64,000 bases of DNA from positions 6,262,001 to 6,326,000 of the forward strand of contig NZ_JARXYP010000002.1 of assembly GCF_029893805.1 (NCBI RefSeq), read 5' to 3'. This document shows, piece after piece, positions 16,401 through 26,608 of this stretch (position 1 is its first letter; each line of letters opens with the position of its first letter). The position numbers were made by a program, and so were the translations under genes. Origin of the DNA: Streptomyces sp. SAI-135 (lineage in GTDB: Bacteria > Actinomycetota > Actinomycetes > Streptomycetales > Streptomycetaceae). The notes under the pieces are model-generated. The model saw only the letters and a program-made list of their open reading frames with translations, had not been told where the DNA came from and ran no database searches.

Positions 16401-19400
16401 TGGAGGCGAGCGCCGGTTTCGACACCTACGGGCGTCAGACCAGCGCAACCGACATCACCGCGACCGTCAAGGCGACCGAGACCACCGCGCCGGTGCGCAC
16501 CGTGCGTACGGACGGCCGTACCACCACCACGGCCTACAACCCGACGACCGGCTTCCCGACCACCTCCACGGTCACCACCCCGCCCGCCACCGCGGGCACC
16601 GCCTCCACCGCGCAGACCAGCACGACCACCTACGACACCGTGCGCGGCCTGCCCACCACGGTCCTCGACACCAACAGCAAACGCACCGACACCACGTACG
16701 ACGCGCTCGGCCGCAACCTCAAGGTGTGGCTGCCCAACCGGGTCAAGGCGAACAACGACACCCCCAACTACGAGTTCTCCTACACGATCACCGACGGCAA
16801 GCCCGTCGCGGTCGGCACCACCACCTTCTACGGCACCGGCCGCAGGACGTCGTACACGCTCTACGACGGTTTCCTGCGCGAGCGTCAGACCCAGGCTCCA
16901 GGACCGGACGGCGGCCGGCTGCTCGGCGACACCTTCTACGACGAACGCGGCCTGACCGCCAAACAGTTCGCGCCGTACTACAACACGGCCGCCCCCTCGG
17001 CCGACCTCCTCGTGCCCAACGACGCCCTGGGCGTGGAGACCCAGACCTGGAACACCTACGACGGCCTGGGCCGGGTCACCAAGTCCCAGCAGGTCGCGGG
17101 CAACGGCGACAGCGGGGCGGTGCTGGCCACCACGACCACCGTCTACGGCGGCGACCGCACCACCGTCACCCCGCCGCAGGGCGCCACCCCCGTCACCAAG
17201 ATCACGGACGCCCGCGGCAACACCACCGAGCTGTGGCAGTACCACGGCGCCACCCCGACCGGCACCCCCGACAAGACGCACTACGAGTACGGGCCGACGG
17301 GCAAGCTGACCAGGCTCACCGACCCGGCCGGCAACTCCTGGACCTACCAGTACGACCAGCGCGGCAACCAGATCCAGGCCACCGACCCGGACAAGGGCAC
17401 CACCACCTCGAAGTACGACGACCGGGGCCAGTTGACCTACACCCTGGACGCCAACCAGAAGAAGATCACCCACCTCTACGACGACCTCGGCCGCGAGCTG
17501 GAGACCCACGACGGCGACGCCACCGGACCGCTGCTGACCAAGCACGTCTGGGACCCGACCGGCTTCGAGGGCCAACCAGCCTCCGCGACCCGGTACGTGG
17601 GCGGCGCGAGCGGCTCCGCCTACACCACCACCTACAGCCTGTACGACACCCTCTACCGGCCGCACCGCACCACGATCACCGTCCCCAGCTCCGAGGGGGC
17701 GCTCGCCGGCTCCTACCAGACCAACGTCCAGTACAACGTGGACGGCACCGTCCAGTCGACCAGCTACCCGGCCGGGGGCGGCCTCACCGCGGAGACCATC
17801 ACCCCGACCTACGACGACGTGCTGCGGGTCAAGACCATCGGCGCGAGCAGCGGGGCCACCTACCTCACCGGTGCCGTCTACAGCTACACCGGCAAACCGC
17901 TCCAGTACACCTACCAGGCGTCCGGCGGCATCAAGACCGACGTCAAGAACACCTACGAGTGGGGCACACAGCGGCTGCACAACTCCGCCGTCAACCGCGA
18001 CGGAGTCGCAGGCACCGACAAGTCCGCCACCTACACCTACGACGAGGCCGGCAACATCACCTCGGTCGCGGACGTCTCCCGCGACGGCACCGACAACCAG
18101 TGCTACACCTACGACTACCTGGGCCGGCTGACCGAGGCGTGGGCCCAGAACACCACCGGCTGCGCAACCGCTCCCAGCTCCGCGGTGCTGGGCGGCCCCG
18201 CCCCCTACTGGCAGTCCTTCACCTACGACCTCAGCGGCAACCGCCGTACCGAGACCGAGCACGACCCCGGCGGGAACACCGCCCAGGACGTCCGGCGCAC
18301 CTACACCTACCCGACCGCGGGCGGAGTGCGCCCGCACGCCGTCACCGCGATCGACACCACCGGTCCCGACGGCGTCTCCCAGGACACCTACGGCTACGAC
18401 GCCGTGGGCAACACCCACACCCGCACCCTCGGCGGTGACGAGCAGACCCTGGAGTGGGACGCCGAGGGCCACCTGACGAAGGTGACCAAGCCCACCGGCA
18501 GCGGGGGCACCGCGACCACCTCCTACGTCTACGACGCCGACGGCAACCGGCTCATCACCCGCACCGACGCCGACACCACGCTGTTCCTCGGGACCACCGA
18601 ACTCACCCTGGCCAAGAACGCCACCGCCGCCAAGGCCACCCGTTACTACGACCTCGGCGGTGGCAATCAAGCCGTCCGCACCAGCGACAACAAGCTCTCC
18701 TTCCTCGTCACCGACCAGAACGGCACCTCCCAGCTGGCGATCGACGCGGCCGCCGGCACCCTCAAGGAGCGCCGCTCCACCCCCTTCGGCACCGCCCGGG
18801 GCACCGCACCGAGCAGCTGGCCGGGCGACAAGGGGTACGTCGGCGGCACCGAGGACGCGAGCACCGGCCTGGTCCATCTCGGCGCCCGCGACTACGACCC
18901 GGTCACCGGCCGCTTCCTCTCCGTCGACCCGGTCCTCGACGCCACCGACCCCCAGCAGCTCAACGCCTACGCGTACTCCAACAGCAGCCCCGTCACCCAC
19001 AGCGACCCGACCGGCCTCCACCTGGACTGCGGCGGCTGGGGCTCGGACGTCCCCTGCCCGAAGAACGACAAGAACGGCGACGGCGTCCCCGACCATGGCT
19101 CCACCAAGAAGTCGTCGAGCAGCACCAAGAGCCCGGGCCTGACCAAGGACCAGAAGAAGAAGGTCAAGCAGGTCTACGACTACTTCTTCAACCCGAACCA
19201 GTGCTTCGGCAACCCGATCGACCCCAACCCGAAGTTCGACGTCTGCTACACGCAGGCGGAGCTCGACGCCGACAAGCCGCTGACCAGGGAAGTTCTGTCG
19301 GCACTCGGCGACGTGACCGTGGTCGTGCCCTGGTACCGCTGCGTCAAGGGGAACCAGGACGAGTGCGACGTACTGGGGGAGGCGCTCTCCACCTGGGACA

Positions 19401-20308
19401 TCGGTGCCGTCGAGGCGGGCGGCGCGCGGTTCGTGCGCGCCATGGACCGGGCGGCGGGAGCTCTGTGCAGCTTCACCCCGGACACCCGGGTCCTGTTGAA
19501 GAACGGCCTCAAGAAGGCGATCGGCAAGATCGAACCGGGTGACCGGGTCGAGTCCGCGGACCCGTCCGACGGCAAGCACCGCGGCACCCGCAAGGTCACC
19601 GCACGCCTGGTCCACCACGACACCGACCTCGTCGACCTGCGGATCCGTCTGGACGACGGGCGTGTCCGGGTCCTGCACACCACGTACCGCCATCCCTTCT
19701 GGGACGACACGGCACACACCTGGGTCGCGGCCGGACAGCTCACCGAGGGCCACGCGCTCAACACGGCCGAGGACCGGCACGCGACCATCGTGGGCGTCAG
19801 CGGCCGCGCCGGCGCCGCCGACATGTACAACCTCACCGTCGAGGACCTGCACACGTTCTACGTGGTCGTCGGATCCACGGCGATCCTGGTGCACAACAGC
19901 GGCGGCACATGCCCCATCGGTGCGGCGGTCGCCGTCAACAGCGGCGGACTGGCCAGCAAGGCCTTCAACTACCGGCTGGACACCCTCGGGCTGAAGATGC
20001 GCAACGTGGCCGTCGCCGTCGTAGAGGGACGCGACGAGCCGGTCTACGGTCTGAGCAACGGCGACGCCTTCCATTCGGAGGACGACATCATCCGCCAGCT
20101 GAAGCCGGGTGAGAAGATCACAGAGCTGTACTCCGAACGGCAGCCGTGCCCGCGGTGCGCCGGCCGGCTCGGCAAGCACATGGCGAGCGACGCGCAGGTC
20201 ACGTGGTCCGTACCCTGGGCGGATCCGGACACGGAACTGGGGCAGCTCATCAACGAACAGTCGAATACGGACCTCAAGAACCTGCTCAAGAAAGCGATGG
20301 GATATTGA
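13448..20308 (+). CDS. Rhs/YD-repeat polymorphic toxin with Hint protease and deaminase tip
   Basis: A 2286-residue secreted protein. It has an N-terminal signal peptide (ARVALLVPAVLVGAIL), a beta-rich region to about residue 1000, dense YD repeats (about 1018-1795) and the Rhs core (1797-1857; GLVHLGARDYDPVTGRFLS, ending DPTGL). A linker (1858-2006) with a DKNGDGVPD calcium-type motif follows, then a Hint domain (2007-2150) starting at Cys2007 and ending LVHN|S. The last 136 residues are a cytidine-deaminase-fold domain with HSE (2209-2211) and PCPRC (Cys2234, Cys2237), the zinc and proton-shuttle signature. Its YSERQPC context suggests the XOO_2897-like deaminase family. By analogy, the Rhs shell packages the toxin and Hint cleavage frees it to deaminate nucleic acid. 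GTG 13448 and ATG 13451 are both possible starts. The gene shows no frameshift. Confidence 0.93.
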   Translation: MMRARMTARGIRARVALLVPAVLVGAILQATAAPVAEAGDTPRVPSAEKPLTGHGVTPRARTKDGEPRLPKTAPEHTWAAAGSATVTVAKGASRAGSLPISLGAPRNKARTPLSGKAAVQVLDQGTAERAGIDGLLFSVTPQRGSRGHTVGVRVDYAKFAQAYGGSYAARLKLVRLPACAATDPADSRCTTPTAIATHNDTTAQTLTADATTTTAAPLLLAATSGGSSDHGDYTASQLSASSSWKTDLNSGDFSWSYDMPVPGVPGAFAPTVTLAYSSGGIDGRTANTNNQSSWVGDGFNLWPGSIERSYKSCADDGVKNADGTKPGDVCWAYDNATLSFNGHSGELIATGTNTFRLKGDDGTRVERIYGSTGDVRSNGAHNDEYWKVTTTDGTQYYFGYNRLPGWSSGSPETNSTWNVPVFGDDDGEPCHASTFADSWCQQGWRWNLDYAVDPHGNSIAYYYNKETNYYARDLKPADETVYDRGGYLDHIDYGLRSTSNYSAKALGKVQFTSAERCLPESGVTCASDTIDDKSFYWYDTPWDLNCKSGEDCTKSYSPSFWTRKRLTGVTTQVLQSDGTYTPVDSWALDHRWGMADIDYQLLLTSIQHTGKSTTPEITLPKVTFAYDQRANRLDIAGDDTSPFIKERLSTIDDESGGELAVQYSTAACDAANLPTPQTNTTRCFPVYFTKEGDVDPSLQWFNKYVVDSVTQVDRTKSSPEMVTRYTYLDGAAWHYDDDDGLTKEKYKTWSTWRGYGHVRVQTGGQDPVGMKSQTDHYFLRGMDGDRAAPSGGTKSSTVSDDNGGTITDDDAVAGFEYRTEQYSGPGGKVLQKTVSTPWHHQTASRVRTWGSTTADLTGTASSRTWTSLDDGAGSSWRTTYKTNTFENTAGRVVQTDDFGDETTSKDNQCTRTTYVDNTTAWILTKPARSETVAVKCADTPDRTKDVVSDVRSAYDGQNYGAAPTKGDATRTASLLSHDGTTGTYLEASAGFDTYGRQTSATDITATVKATETTAPVRTVRTDGRTTTTAYNPTTGFPTTSTVTTPPATAGTASTAQTSTTTYDTVRGLPTTVLDTNSKRTDTTYDALGRNLKVWLPNRVKANNDTPNYEFSYTITDGKPVAVGTTTFYGTGRRTSYTLYDGFLRERQTQAPGPDGGRLLGDTFYDERGLTAKQFAPYYNTAAPSADLLVPNDALGVETQTWNTYDGLGRVTKSQQVAGNGDSGAVLATTTTVYGGDRTTVTPPQGATPVTKITDARGNTTELWQYHGATPTGTPDKTHYEYGPTGKLTRLTDPAGNSWTYQYDQRGNQIQATDPDKGTTTSKYDDRGQLTYTLDANQKKITHLYDDLGRELETHDGDATGPLLTKHVWDPTGFEGQPASATRYVGGASGSAYTTTYSLYDTLYRPHRTTITVPSSEGALAGSYQTNVQYNVDGTVQSTSYPAGGGLTAETITPTYDDVLRVKTIGASSGATYLTGAVYSYTGKPLQYTYQASGGIKTDVKNTYEWGTQRLHNSAVNRDGVAGTDKSATYTYDEAGNITSVADVSRDGTDNQCYTYDYLGRLTEAWAQNTTGCATAPSSAVLGGPAPYWQSFTYDLSGNRRTETEHDPGGNTAQDVRRTYTYPTAGGVRPHAVTAIDTTGPDGVSQDTYGYDAVGNTHTRTLGGDEQTLEWDAEGHLTKVTKPTGSGGTATTSYVYDADGNRLITRTDADTTLFLGTTELTLAKNATAAKATRYYDLGGGNQAVRTSDNKLSFLVTDQNGTSQLAIDAAAGTLKERRSTPFGTARGTAPSSWPGDKGYVGGTEDASTGLVHLGARDYDPVTGRFLSVDPVLDATDPQQLNAYAYSNSSPVTHSDPTGLHLDCGGWGSDVPCPKNDKNGDGVPDHGSTKKSSSSTKSPGLTKDQKKKVKQVYDYFFNPNQCFGNPIDPNPKFDVCYTQAELDADKPLTREVLSALGDVTVVVPWYRCVKGNQDECDVLGEALSTWDIGAVEAGGARFVRAMDRAAGALCSFTPDTRVLLKNGLKKAIGKIEPGDRVESADPSDGKHRGTRKVTARLVHHDTDLVDLRIRLDDGRVRVLHTTYRHPFWDDTAHTWVAAGQLTEGHALNTAEDRHATIVGVSGRAGAADMYNLTVEDLHTFYVVVGSTAILVHNSGGTCPIGAAVAVNSGGLASKAFNYRLDTLGLKMRNVAVAVVEGRDEPVYGLSNGDAFHSEDDIIRQLKPGEKITELYSERQPCPRCAGRLGKHMASDAQVTWSVPWADPDTELGQLINEQSNTDLKNLLKKAMGY

Positions 20309-20664
20309 TCCGCCACGACATCTTCGCGGACAAGGTGAAGACCACCCTGGTCAGAGCGGGCCTGCCCGTCGCCTCCACTTTCGACGACACCCTTTCCTGC
20401 GGGGTCTACGTGGAGATCGTCGACGACGAGCAGCTGCCTCCCGAGGCCTTCCTCAAGTGGCGGGTCCATCCGGTGCTCCAGGAACACTTCAGGACCGTGC
20501 CCCACGACGCCCTCCTGAGCGACCCCCAGGTGCGGGAAATGCGGGTCGCGCAGGAGGCGATGAACACCGCGGTCATCGCCGTCCTGGAGAACGCCGGGTT
20601 CTCCGCCCGTCCGGTGCGGGGCGAGCGGGTGGGAGAGATCCTCGTCGGCGAGTCCGCCGGGTGA
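20305..20664 (+). CDS. Candidate immunity protein for the Rhs deaminase toxin
   Basis: A 119-residue small cytosolic protein with no signal peptide, rich in Asp/Glu in its centre (VYVEIVDDEQLPPEAF) and helical at the C-terminus. TTG 20305 overlaps the toxin stop codon as TTGA, giving immediate translational coupling; no good ATG or GTG and only a weak SD are present. I recognise no family. The assignment rests on position, which is where immunity genes of polymorphic toxins lie, on size and on coupling. It ends 9 bp before the convergent glgB stop codon, so no further cassette follows. Confidence 0.7.
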   Translation: MIRHDIFADKVKTTLVRAGLPVASTFDDTLSCGVYVEIVDDEQLPPEAFLKWRVHPVLQEHFRTVPHDALLSDPQVREMRVAQEAMNTAVIAVLENAGFSARPVRGERVGEILVGESAG

Positions 20665-20673
20665 GACCGGGCC

Positions 20674-23382
20674 TCAGGCCGGCCGCAGCCACACCGTGGC
20701 CAGGGGTGGCAGGGTCAGCTGGATGCTGGCCGGGCGGCCGTGCCAGCCCTGGGGGTCCGGTTTGATCACGTCGGGGTTGGTGACGTCACCGCCGCCGTAC
20801 CTGCCCGTGTCCGTGTTGAGGGTCTCCAGCCAGGCCGGGACGTCGTCCGGGGCGCCGAGGCGGTAGCCGGGGCGGACCACCGGGGAGAGGTTGGAGACCG
20901 CCAGGAGGGGAGAGCCGTCCGCGTCGTAGCGGAGGAAGGCGAAGACGTTGTCCTCGGAGGCGTCGCCCACGATCCACTGGAAGCCCGACGGGTCCGTGTC
21001 GCGCTGCCACAGGGCCGGGGTGTGGCGGTACACGACGTTCAGGTCGCGGACCAGGTCGCGGACGCCCCGGTGGTCGGCCTCGGCCCCGTAGCCCGGGTCG
21101 AGCAGCCACCAGTCGGGCCCGTGCGCCTCCGACCACTCCGCGCCCTGGGCGAACTCCTGCCCCATGAAGAGGAGTTGCTTGCCTGGGTGCGCCCACATGA
21201 AGGCCAGGTAGGCGCGGAGGTTGGCACGCTGCTGCCACCAGTCGCCCGGCATCTTCGACACCAGTGAGCGTTTGCCGTGGACGACCTCGTCGTGGGAGAT
21301 CGGCAGGACGTAGTTCTCGCTGTACGCGTAGACCATCGAGAACGTCATCTCGTGGTGGTGGTACTTGCGGTGCACCGGCTCGTGGGACATGTAGTCCAGC
21401 GAGTCGTGCATCCAGCCCATGTTCCACTTCAGGCCGAAGCCGAGGCCGCCGAAGCCGCCAGGGCCCATGTGGTGCGTCGCGCGCGTCACGCCGTCCCAGG
21501 CCGTCGACTCCTCCGCGATCGTCACCACGCCCGGCACCCGCCGGTACACCGTCGCGTTCATCTCCTGGAGGAAGTCCACCGCGTCCAGGTTCTCCCGGCC
21601 GCCGTGCACGTTGGGCACCCACTGGCCCGGCTCGCGCGAGTAGTCGAGATAGAGCATGGAGGCGACCGCGTCGACCCGCAGGCCGTCGATGTGGAACTCC
21701 TCGCACCAGTAAATGGCGTTGGCGACCAGGAAGTTGCGGACCTCCCGGCGCCCGTAGTCGAACTCCAGCGTGCCCCAGTCGGGGTGCGCCGCACGCAGCG
21801 GGTCCTCGTGTTCGTACAGGGTGCGCCCGTCGAACTCGGCCAGCGCCCAGTCGTCACGCGGGAAGTGGGCCGGCACCCAGTCCATCAGTACGCCGATGCC
21901 GGCCTGGTGGAGGGCGTCGATCAGGTACTTGAAGTCGTCGGGGGTGCCGAGGCGTGCCGTGGGCGCGTAGAAGCCGGTGACCTGGTAGCCCCAGGAGCCG
22001 CCGAAGGGGTGCTCGGCGACCGGCATCAGCTCGACGTGGGTGAAGCCCAGGTCCTTGACGTAGGCGGGCAGCTGCTCGGCTAGCTGACGGTACGTCAGGC
22101 CCGGTCGCCAGGACGGGAGGTGGACCTCGTAGACGGAGAAGGGCGCTTCGTGGGCCGGTGCCCCGGCCGCCCGGTTCGCCAGCCACTCCGCGTCCTGCCA
22201 CTCGTGGTGGGAGGCGTGGATGATCGAGGAGGTGTTCGGCGGGACCTCCGTGCGGCGGGCCAGCGGATCCGCGCGCAGCGTCTTGGAGCCGTCGGGGCGG
22301 GTGATCTCGAACTTGTAGAGCTCACCCTCGCCGACACCGGGCACGAACAGCTCCCACACCCCGGTGGAGCCGAGCGAGCGCATCGCGAACGCCGAGGGGT
22401 CCCAGAAGTTGAAGGTGCCGGCCACCCGCACACCGCGGGCGTTCGGTGCCCACACCGTGAACCGTGTTCCCGTCTCCCCCTGGTGCGTCATGGGCTGCGC
22501 GCCCAGCGCCGTCCACAACTGCTCGTGCCGGCCCTCACCGATCAGATGCAGGTCGAGATCGCCGAGTGCGGGCAGGAACGCGTACGCGTCCGCGGTGTCC
22601 TGGACCGTCTCCTCGTACGAGACCAGCAGCCGGTAGGAGGGGACCTCCTGCAACGGCAGCAGACCGGAGAAGAAGCCGTCGCCGTCGTCGTGCAGCTCGG
22701 CCCGCACGTCCCCGGCCACGACCGTGACGCCCAGGGCGTACGGGCGGAACACCCGGAAGGCCACCCCGCCGGGAACGGGGTGCGCGCCGAGCACGCCGTG
22801 CGGGTCGTGATGGGTGCCGGACAGCAGCCGCTCCCGGTCACCGGCGTCCAGGGCCGGCGAGACGGGTGCCTCCGGCGGTGGAGCGGGTACGGGGGCCGCG
22901 GGGGTGCTCCGGGCGGCGACCGGCTCGGCCACGGCCTTCTCGGCGGCCACCTTCTTCGTCGTGGCCTTCTTGGCAGCGGTCTTCTTCGCAGCGGTCTTCT
23001 TGGCGGTGGCCTTCTTCACGGCAGGCTTGTCGACGGCCGCCTCCCTGACCAGCGCCTTCTTGGCCACGGCCTTCTCGGCACCGGTCTTCTTCGCTGCGGC
23101 CTTCTTGGTCACGGCCTTCTCTCCGCCGCCCCTCTTGGCGACGGCCTTGACGGCGTCGGCGGCTTCGGCGCCGACCTTCTCGGCACCCGCTTTCACGGCA
23201 CGGGCCGTCTCGGCCGCGGCGGCGCCGACAGCCGTCTTCTTCGCGGGCGCCTTCTTCGCGGGGGTCTTCCTGGCCACCGGCTCCGCCTTCTTCGCCGAGG
23301 CCTTCTTGGTCACTGCCTTCTCCGCGGCCTTCTTCGCGGTGTTCTTCGGGTCCGAACCGCTGGGGGTGGGGCGGGGGGTCAC
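20674..23382 (-). CDS. glgB: 1,4-alpha-glucan branching enzyme with Lys/Ala-rich N-terminal tail
   Basis: A 902-residue GH13 branching enzyme, longer than the usual 720-770. Residues 1 to about 178 are a low-complexity tail rich in Ala and Lys (AKK, TKK, AEKAV repeats) followed by a Pro-rich linker. The enzyme proper starts around ALDAGDRERLLSG, with CBM48, then the catalytic barrel: GLRVDAVASMLYLDY (nucleophile Asp), IAEESTAW (acid/base Glu) and ISHDEVVHGK. It introduces alpha-1,6 branches into the linear glucan made by GlgE. GTG start with GAGGAGG 9 bp upstream. It is the last gene of the glgE-treS-mak-glgB unit. The tail resembles histone H1/HU-type tails, and its role is unknown. Confidence 0.95.
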   Translation of the reverse strand: MTPRPTPSGSDPKNTAKKAAEKAVTKKASAKKAEPVARKTPAKKAPAKKTAVGAAAAETARAVKAGAEKVGAEAADAVKAVAKRGGGEKAVTKKAAAKKTGAEKAVAKKALVREAAVDKPAVKKATAKKTAAKKTAAKKATTKKVAAEKAVAEPVAARSTPAAPVPAPPPEAPVSPALDAGDRERLLSGTHHDPHGVLGAHPVPGGVAFRVFRPYALGVTVVAGDVRAELHDDGDGFFSGLLPLQEVPSYRLLVSYEETVQDTADAYAFLPALGDLDLHLIGEGRHEQLWTALGAQPMTHQGETGTRFTVWAPNARGVRVAGTFNFWDPSAFAMRSLGSTGVWELFVPGVGEGELYKFEITRPDGSKTLRADPLARRTEVPPNTSSIIHASHHEWQDAEWLANRAAGAPAHEAPFSVYEVHLPSWRPGLTYRQLAEQLPAYVKDLGFTHVELMPVAEHPFGGSWGYQVTGFYAPTARLGTPDDFKYLIDALHQAGIGVLMDWVPAHFPRDDWALAEFDGRTLYEHEDPLRAAHPDWGTLEFDYGRREVRNFLVANAIYWCEEFHIDGLRVDAVASMLYLDYSREPGQWVPNVHGGRENLDAVDFLQEMNATVYRRVPGVVTIAEESTAWDGVTRATHHMGPGGFGGLGFGLKWNMGWMHDSLDYMSHEPVHRKYHHHEMTFSMVYAYSENYVLPISHDEVVHGKRSLVSKMPGDWWQQRANLRAYLAFMWAHPGKQLLFMGQEFAQGAEWSEAHGPDWWLLDPGYGAEADHRGVRDLVRDLNVVYRHTPALWQRDTDPSGFQWIVGDASEDNVFAFLRYDADGSPLLAVSNLSPVVRPGYRLGAPDDVPAWLETLNTDTGRYGGGDVTNPDVIKPDPQGWHGRPASIQLTLPPLATVWLRPA

Positions 23383-23422
23383 TGGCGGAGCCTCCTCGGC
23401 GAGGAACAGGTCAGGTCGGGGG

Positions 23423-24811
23423 TCAGATCAGGTCGGACGACGCGTACCGGGCCACCGCGGCCATCGGCACCTGCAGCCAGTCCGGGCGGTGCCGGGCCTC
23501 GTAGACGACCTCGTAGATCGCCTTGTCGGTCTCGTACGCCCGCAGCAGCACCGGATCGGTCCGCGGGTCCACGCCGCTGACCTCGGCGTATCCGGAGCAG
23601 TACGCGGCCCGGCACGCCTCGGCCCAGCCCGGTACCGGCAGGTCGGTCGAGTGGGCCGCGTAGTCGAAGGAGCGCAGCATCCCGGCCACGTCCCGGGCCG
23701 TGGGCTGCGGCAGCCGGCGTTCGGAGAGCGGCTTGGACGGCTCGCCCTCGAAGTCGATCAGCGACCAGTGCCCGGCGGCCGAGCGCAGGCACTGGCCGAG
23801 GTGCAGGTCGCCGTGAATGCGCTGGGCGGTCCAGGTGCTGCCCTCGGCGGCGAGATCTCCCAGTGCGGTGAACGCTGAGCGCAGGCCCGGCGCGTGCGGG
23901 CGGAGCGCGGGGACCGCCTGGACGGCCGCCTCCAGCCGCTCGATCATGCCGTCCACCAGCAGTTGCATGTGCTGGTGGCCCAGGGTCACGGTCGGCAGTG
24001 CCCGCGCCAGCGCGGTGTGCACCTCGGCGGTGGCCCGCCCGAGCGCGTGCGCCTCGGCACTGAAGTCCTCACCCTTGGCGAGTTCCCGCAGGGCCAGCTC
24101 CCAGCCGTCCGAGGCACCCTGCACGAAGGGCTGGAGCACTCCGAGGGTGTACGGCTCCCCGTCCAGCTCCGCCCGCAGCCACCCCGCCGGCGCGGGCACC
24201 CGGGGGCAGCCCTCGCGGGCCAGCGCCAGCGGCAGCTCAAGGTCGGGGTTGACGCCGGGCAGGACCCGGCGCAGGAGTTTCAGGATGAACGTATCTCCGT
24301 AGACGATCGACGAGTTGGACTGCTCGGCGGTCATCACCCGGGCCACCAGGCCCTCCCGGATCTCCTGGTCCGGGTCCCGCTCGAAACGAAGCCCGCCGAT
24401 CCGGGTCCCGGAGCGGATGGCCTCCAGGAGCAGTTCGGCGGGCAGCGGGTCGTGGAGGGCGTCGTACGCGGTACGGCCGGTGAGCGGGCCCTCCTCGACA
24501 TGGCCGATCAGCGCGGGCGCCAGCCGCGGCGGCAGCGCCTCGCGCACGCCTATGAGGAGCTGGTAGCAGTCGCCGGGGTGCGGCGCGGCGCCCACGGCGA
24601 GCGGCTGGTGGGCCCGGACCAGCAAGTGGTACAGGCCGAGCTTGGCGGTGGGCGGCAGCAGCTCGGTGGCCGCCACCAGCGAGAATCCGGTGACCGGCCG
24701 CCCCTTGCCCGCGAACCACCGCTGCCGCGGCAGCCACTCGCGCAGGAGTGGATCGAGGGAGGCGAGGAGGCCTGGACTTGTCGTGGCGGTACGGGTGACG
24801 GCTTCCGACAT
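23423..24811 (-). CDS. mak: Maltokinase
   Basis: A 462-residue aminoglycoside-phosphotransferase-like kinase with the maltokinase N-terminal cap (LREWLPRQRWFAGKGRPV). The catalytic loop RIHGDLHLGQCL and the DFEGEPSKPL metal-binding segment are in the last third. It phosphorylates maltose from TreS with ATP to give alpha-maltose-1-phosphate, the GlgE donor. ATG 24811 has AAAGGA upstream. glgB begins 40 bp downstream. In some relatives TreS and maltokinase are fused or form a complex; here they are separate genes with a 96-bp spacer carrying a hairpin. Confidence 0.93.
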   Translation of the reverse strand: MSEAVTRTATTSPGLLASLDPLLREWLPRQRWFAGKGRPVTGFSLVAATELLPPTAKLGLYHLLVRAHQPLAVGAAPHPGDCYQLLIGVREALPPRLAPALIGHVEEGPLTGRTAYDALHDPLPAELLLEAIRSGTRIGGLRFERDPDQEIREGLVARVMTAEQSNSSIVYGDTFILKLLRRVLPGVNPDLELPLALAREGCPRVPAPAGWLRAELDGEPYTLGVLQPFVQGASDGWELALRELAKGEDFSAEAHALGRATAEVHTALARALPTVTLGHQHMQLLVDGMIERLEAAVQAVPALRPHAPGLRSAFTALGDLAAEGSTWTAQRIHGDLHLGQCLRSAAGHWSLIDFEGEPSKPLSERRLPQPTARDVAGMLRSFDYAAHSTDLPVPGWAEACRAAYCSGYAEVSGVDPRTDPVLLRAYETDKAIYEVVYEARHRPDWLQVPMAAVARYASSDLI

Positions 24812-24863
24812 GGCGTGGCGTCCTTTCCCCGGGCTGGCTGGTCGGGGTGTTACTGATGCGTGC

Positions 24864-24897
24864 CCCGGGCGGGCCGGTGGAAACCGCCCCGCCCGGG
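24864..24897 (-). other. Stem-loop between treS and mak
   Basis: CCCGGGCGGG (24864-24873) pairs with CCCGCCCGGG (24888-24897), and CGGT/ACCG inside the loop extends it. Within an operon this could be an attenuator, a processing site or an mRNA stabiliser that adjusts treS versus mak-glgB output. Confidence 0.5.
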
Positions 24898-24907
24898 TCC
24901 TCGTCGG

Positions 24908-26604
<1,697 letters not shown>

Positions 26605-26608
<4 letters not shown>

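Noticed and set aside
9728..20179. Very long antisense open frames (over 1300 and 1500 codons) opposite the LamG and Rhs genes
   Set aside because: They are Arg/Gly/Val-rich low-complexity translations typical of high-GC shadows. The sense frames have full domain content, signal peptides and RBSs.
9080..20664. Prophage, integrative element or type VI/eCIS cluster around the Rhs gene
   Set aside because: No integrase, att repeats, tRNA, baseplate, sheath or transposase genes are present, and base composition looks like that of the flanks.
22920..23340. Short CTTCTTSGC-like repeats that could suggest a CRISPR or satellite array
   Set aside because: Units are irregular 6-12 bp codon repeats encoding Lys-Lys/Ala in the GlgB tail; there are no conserved repeats with unique spacers.
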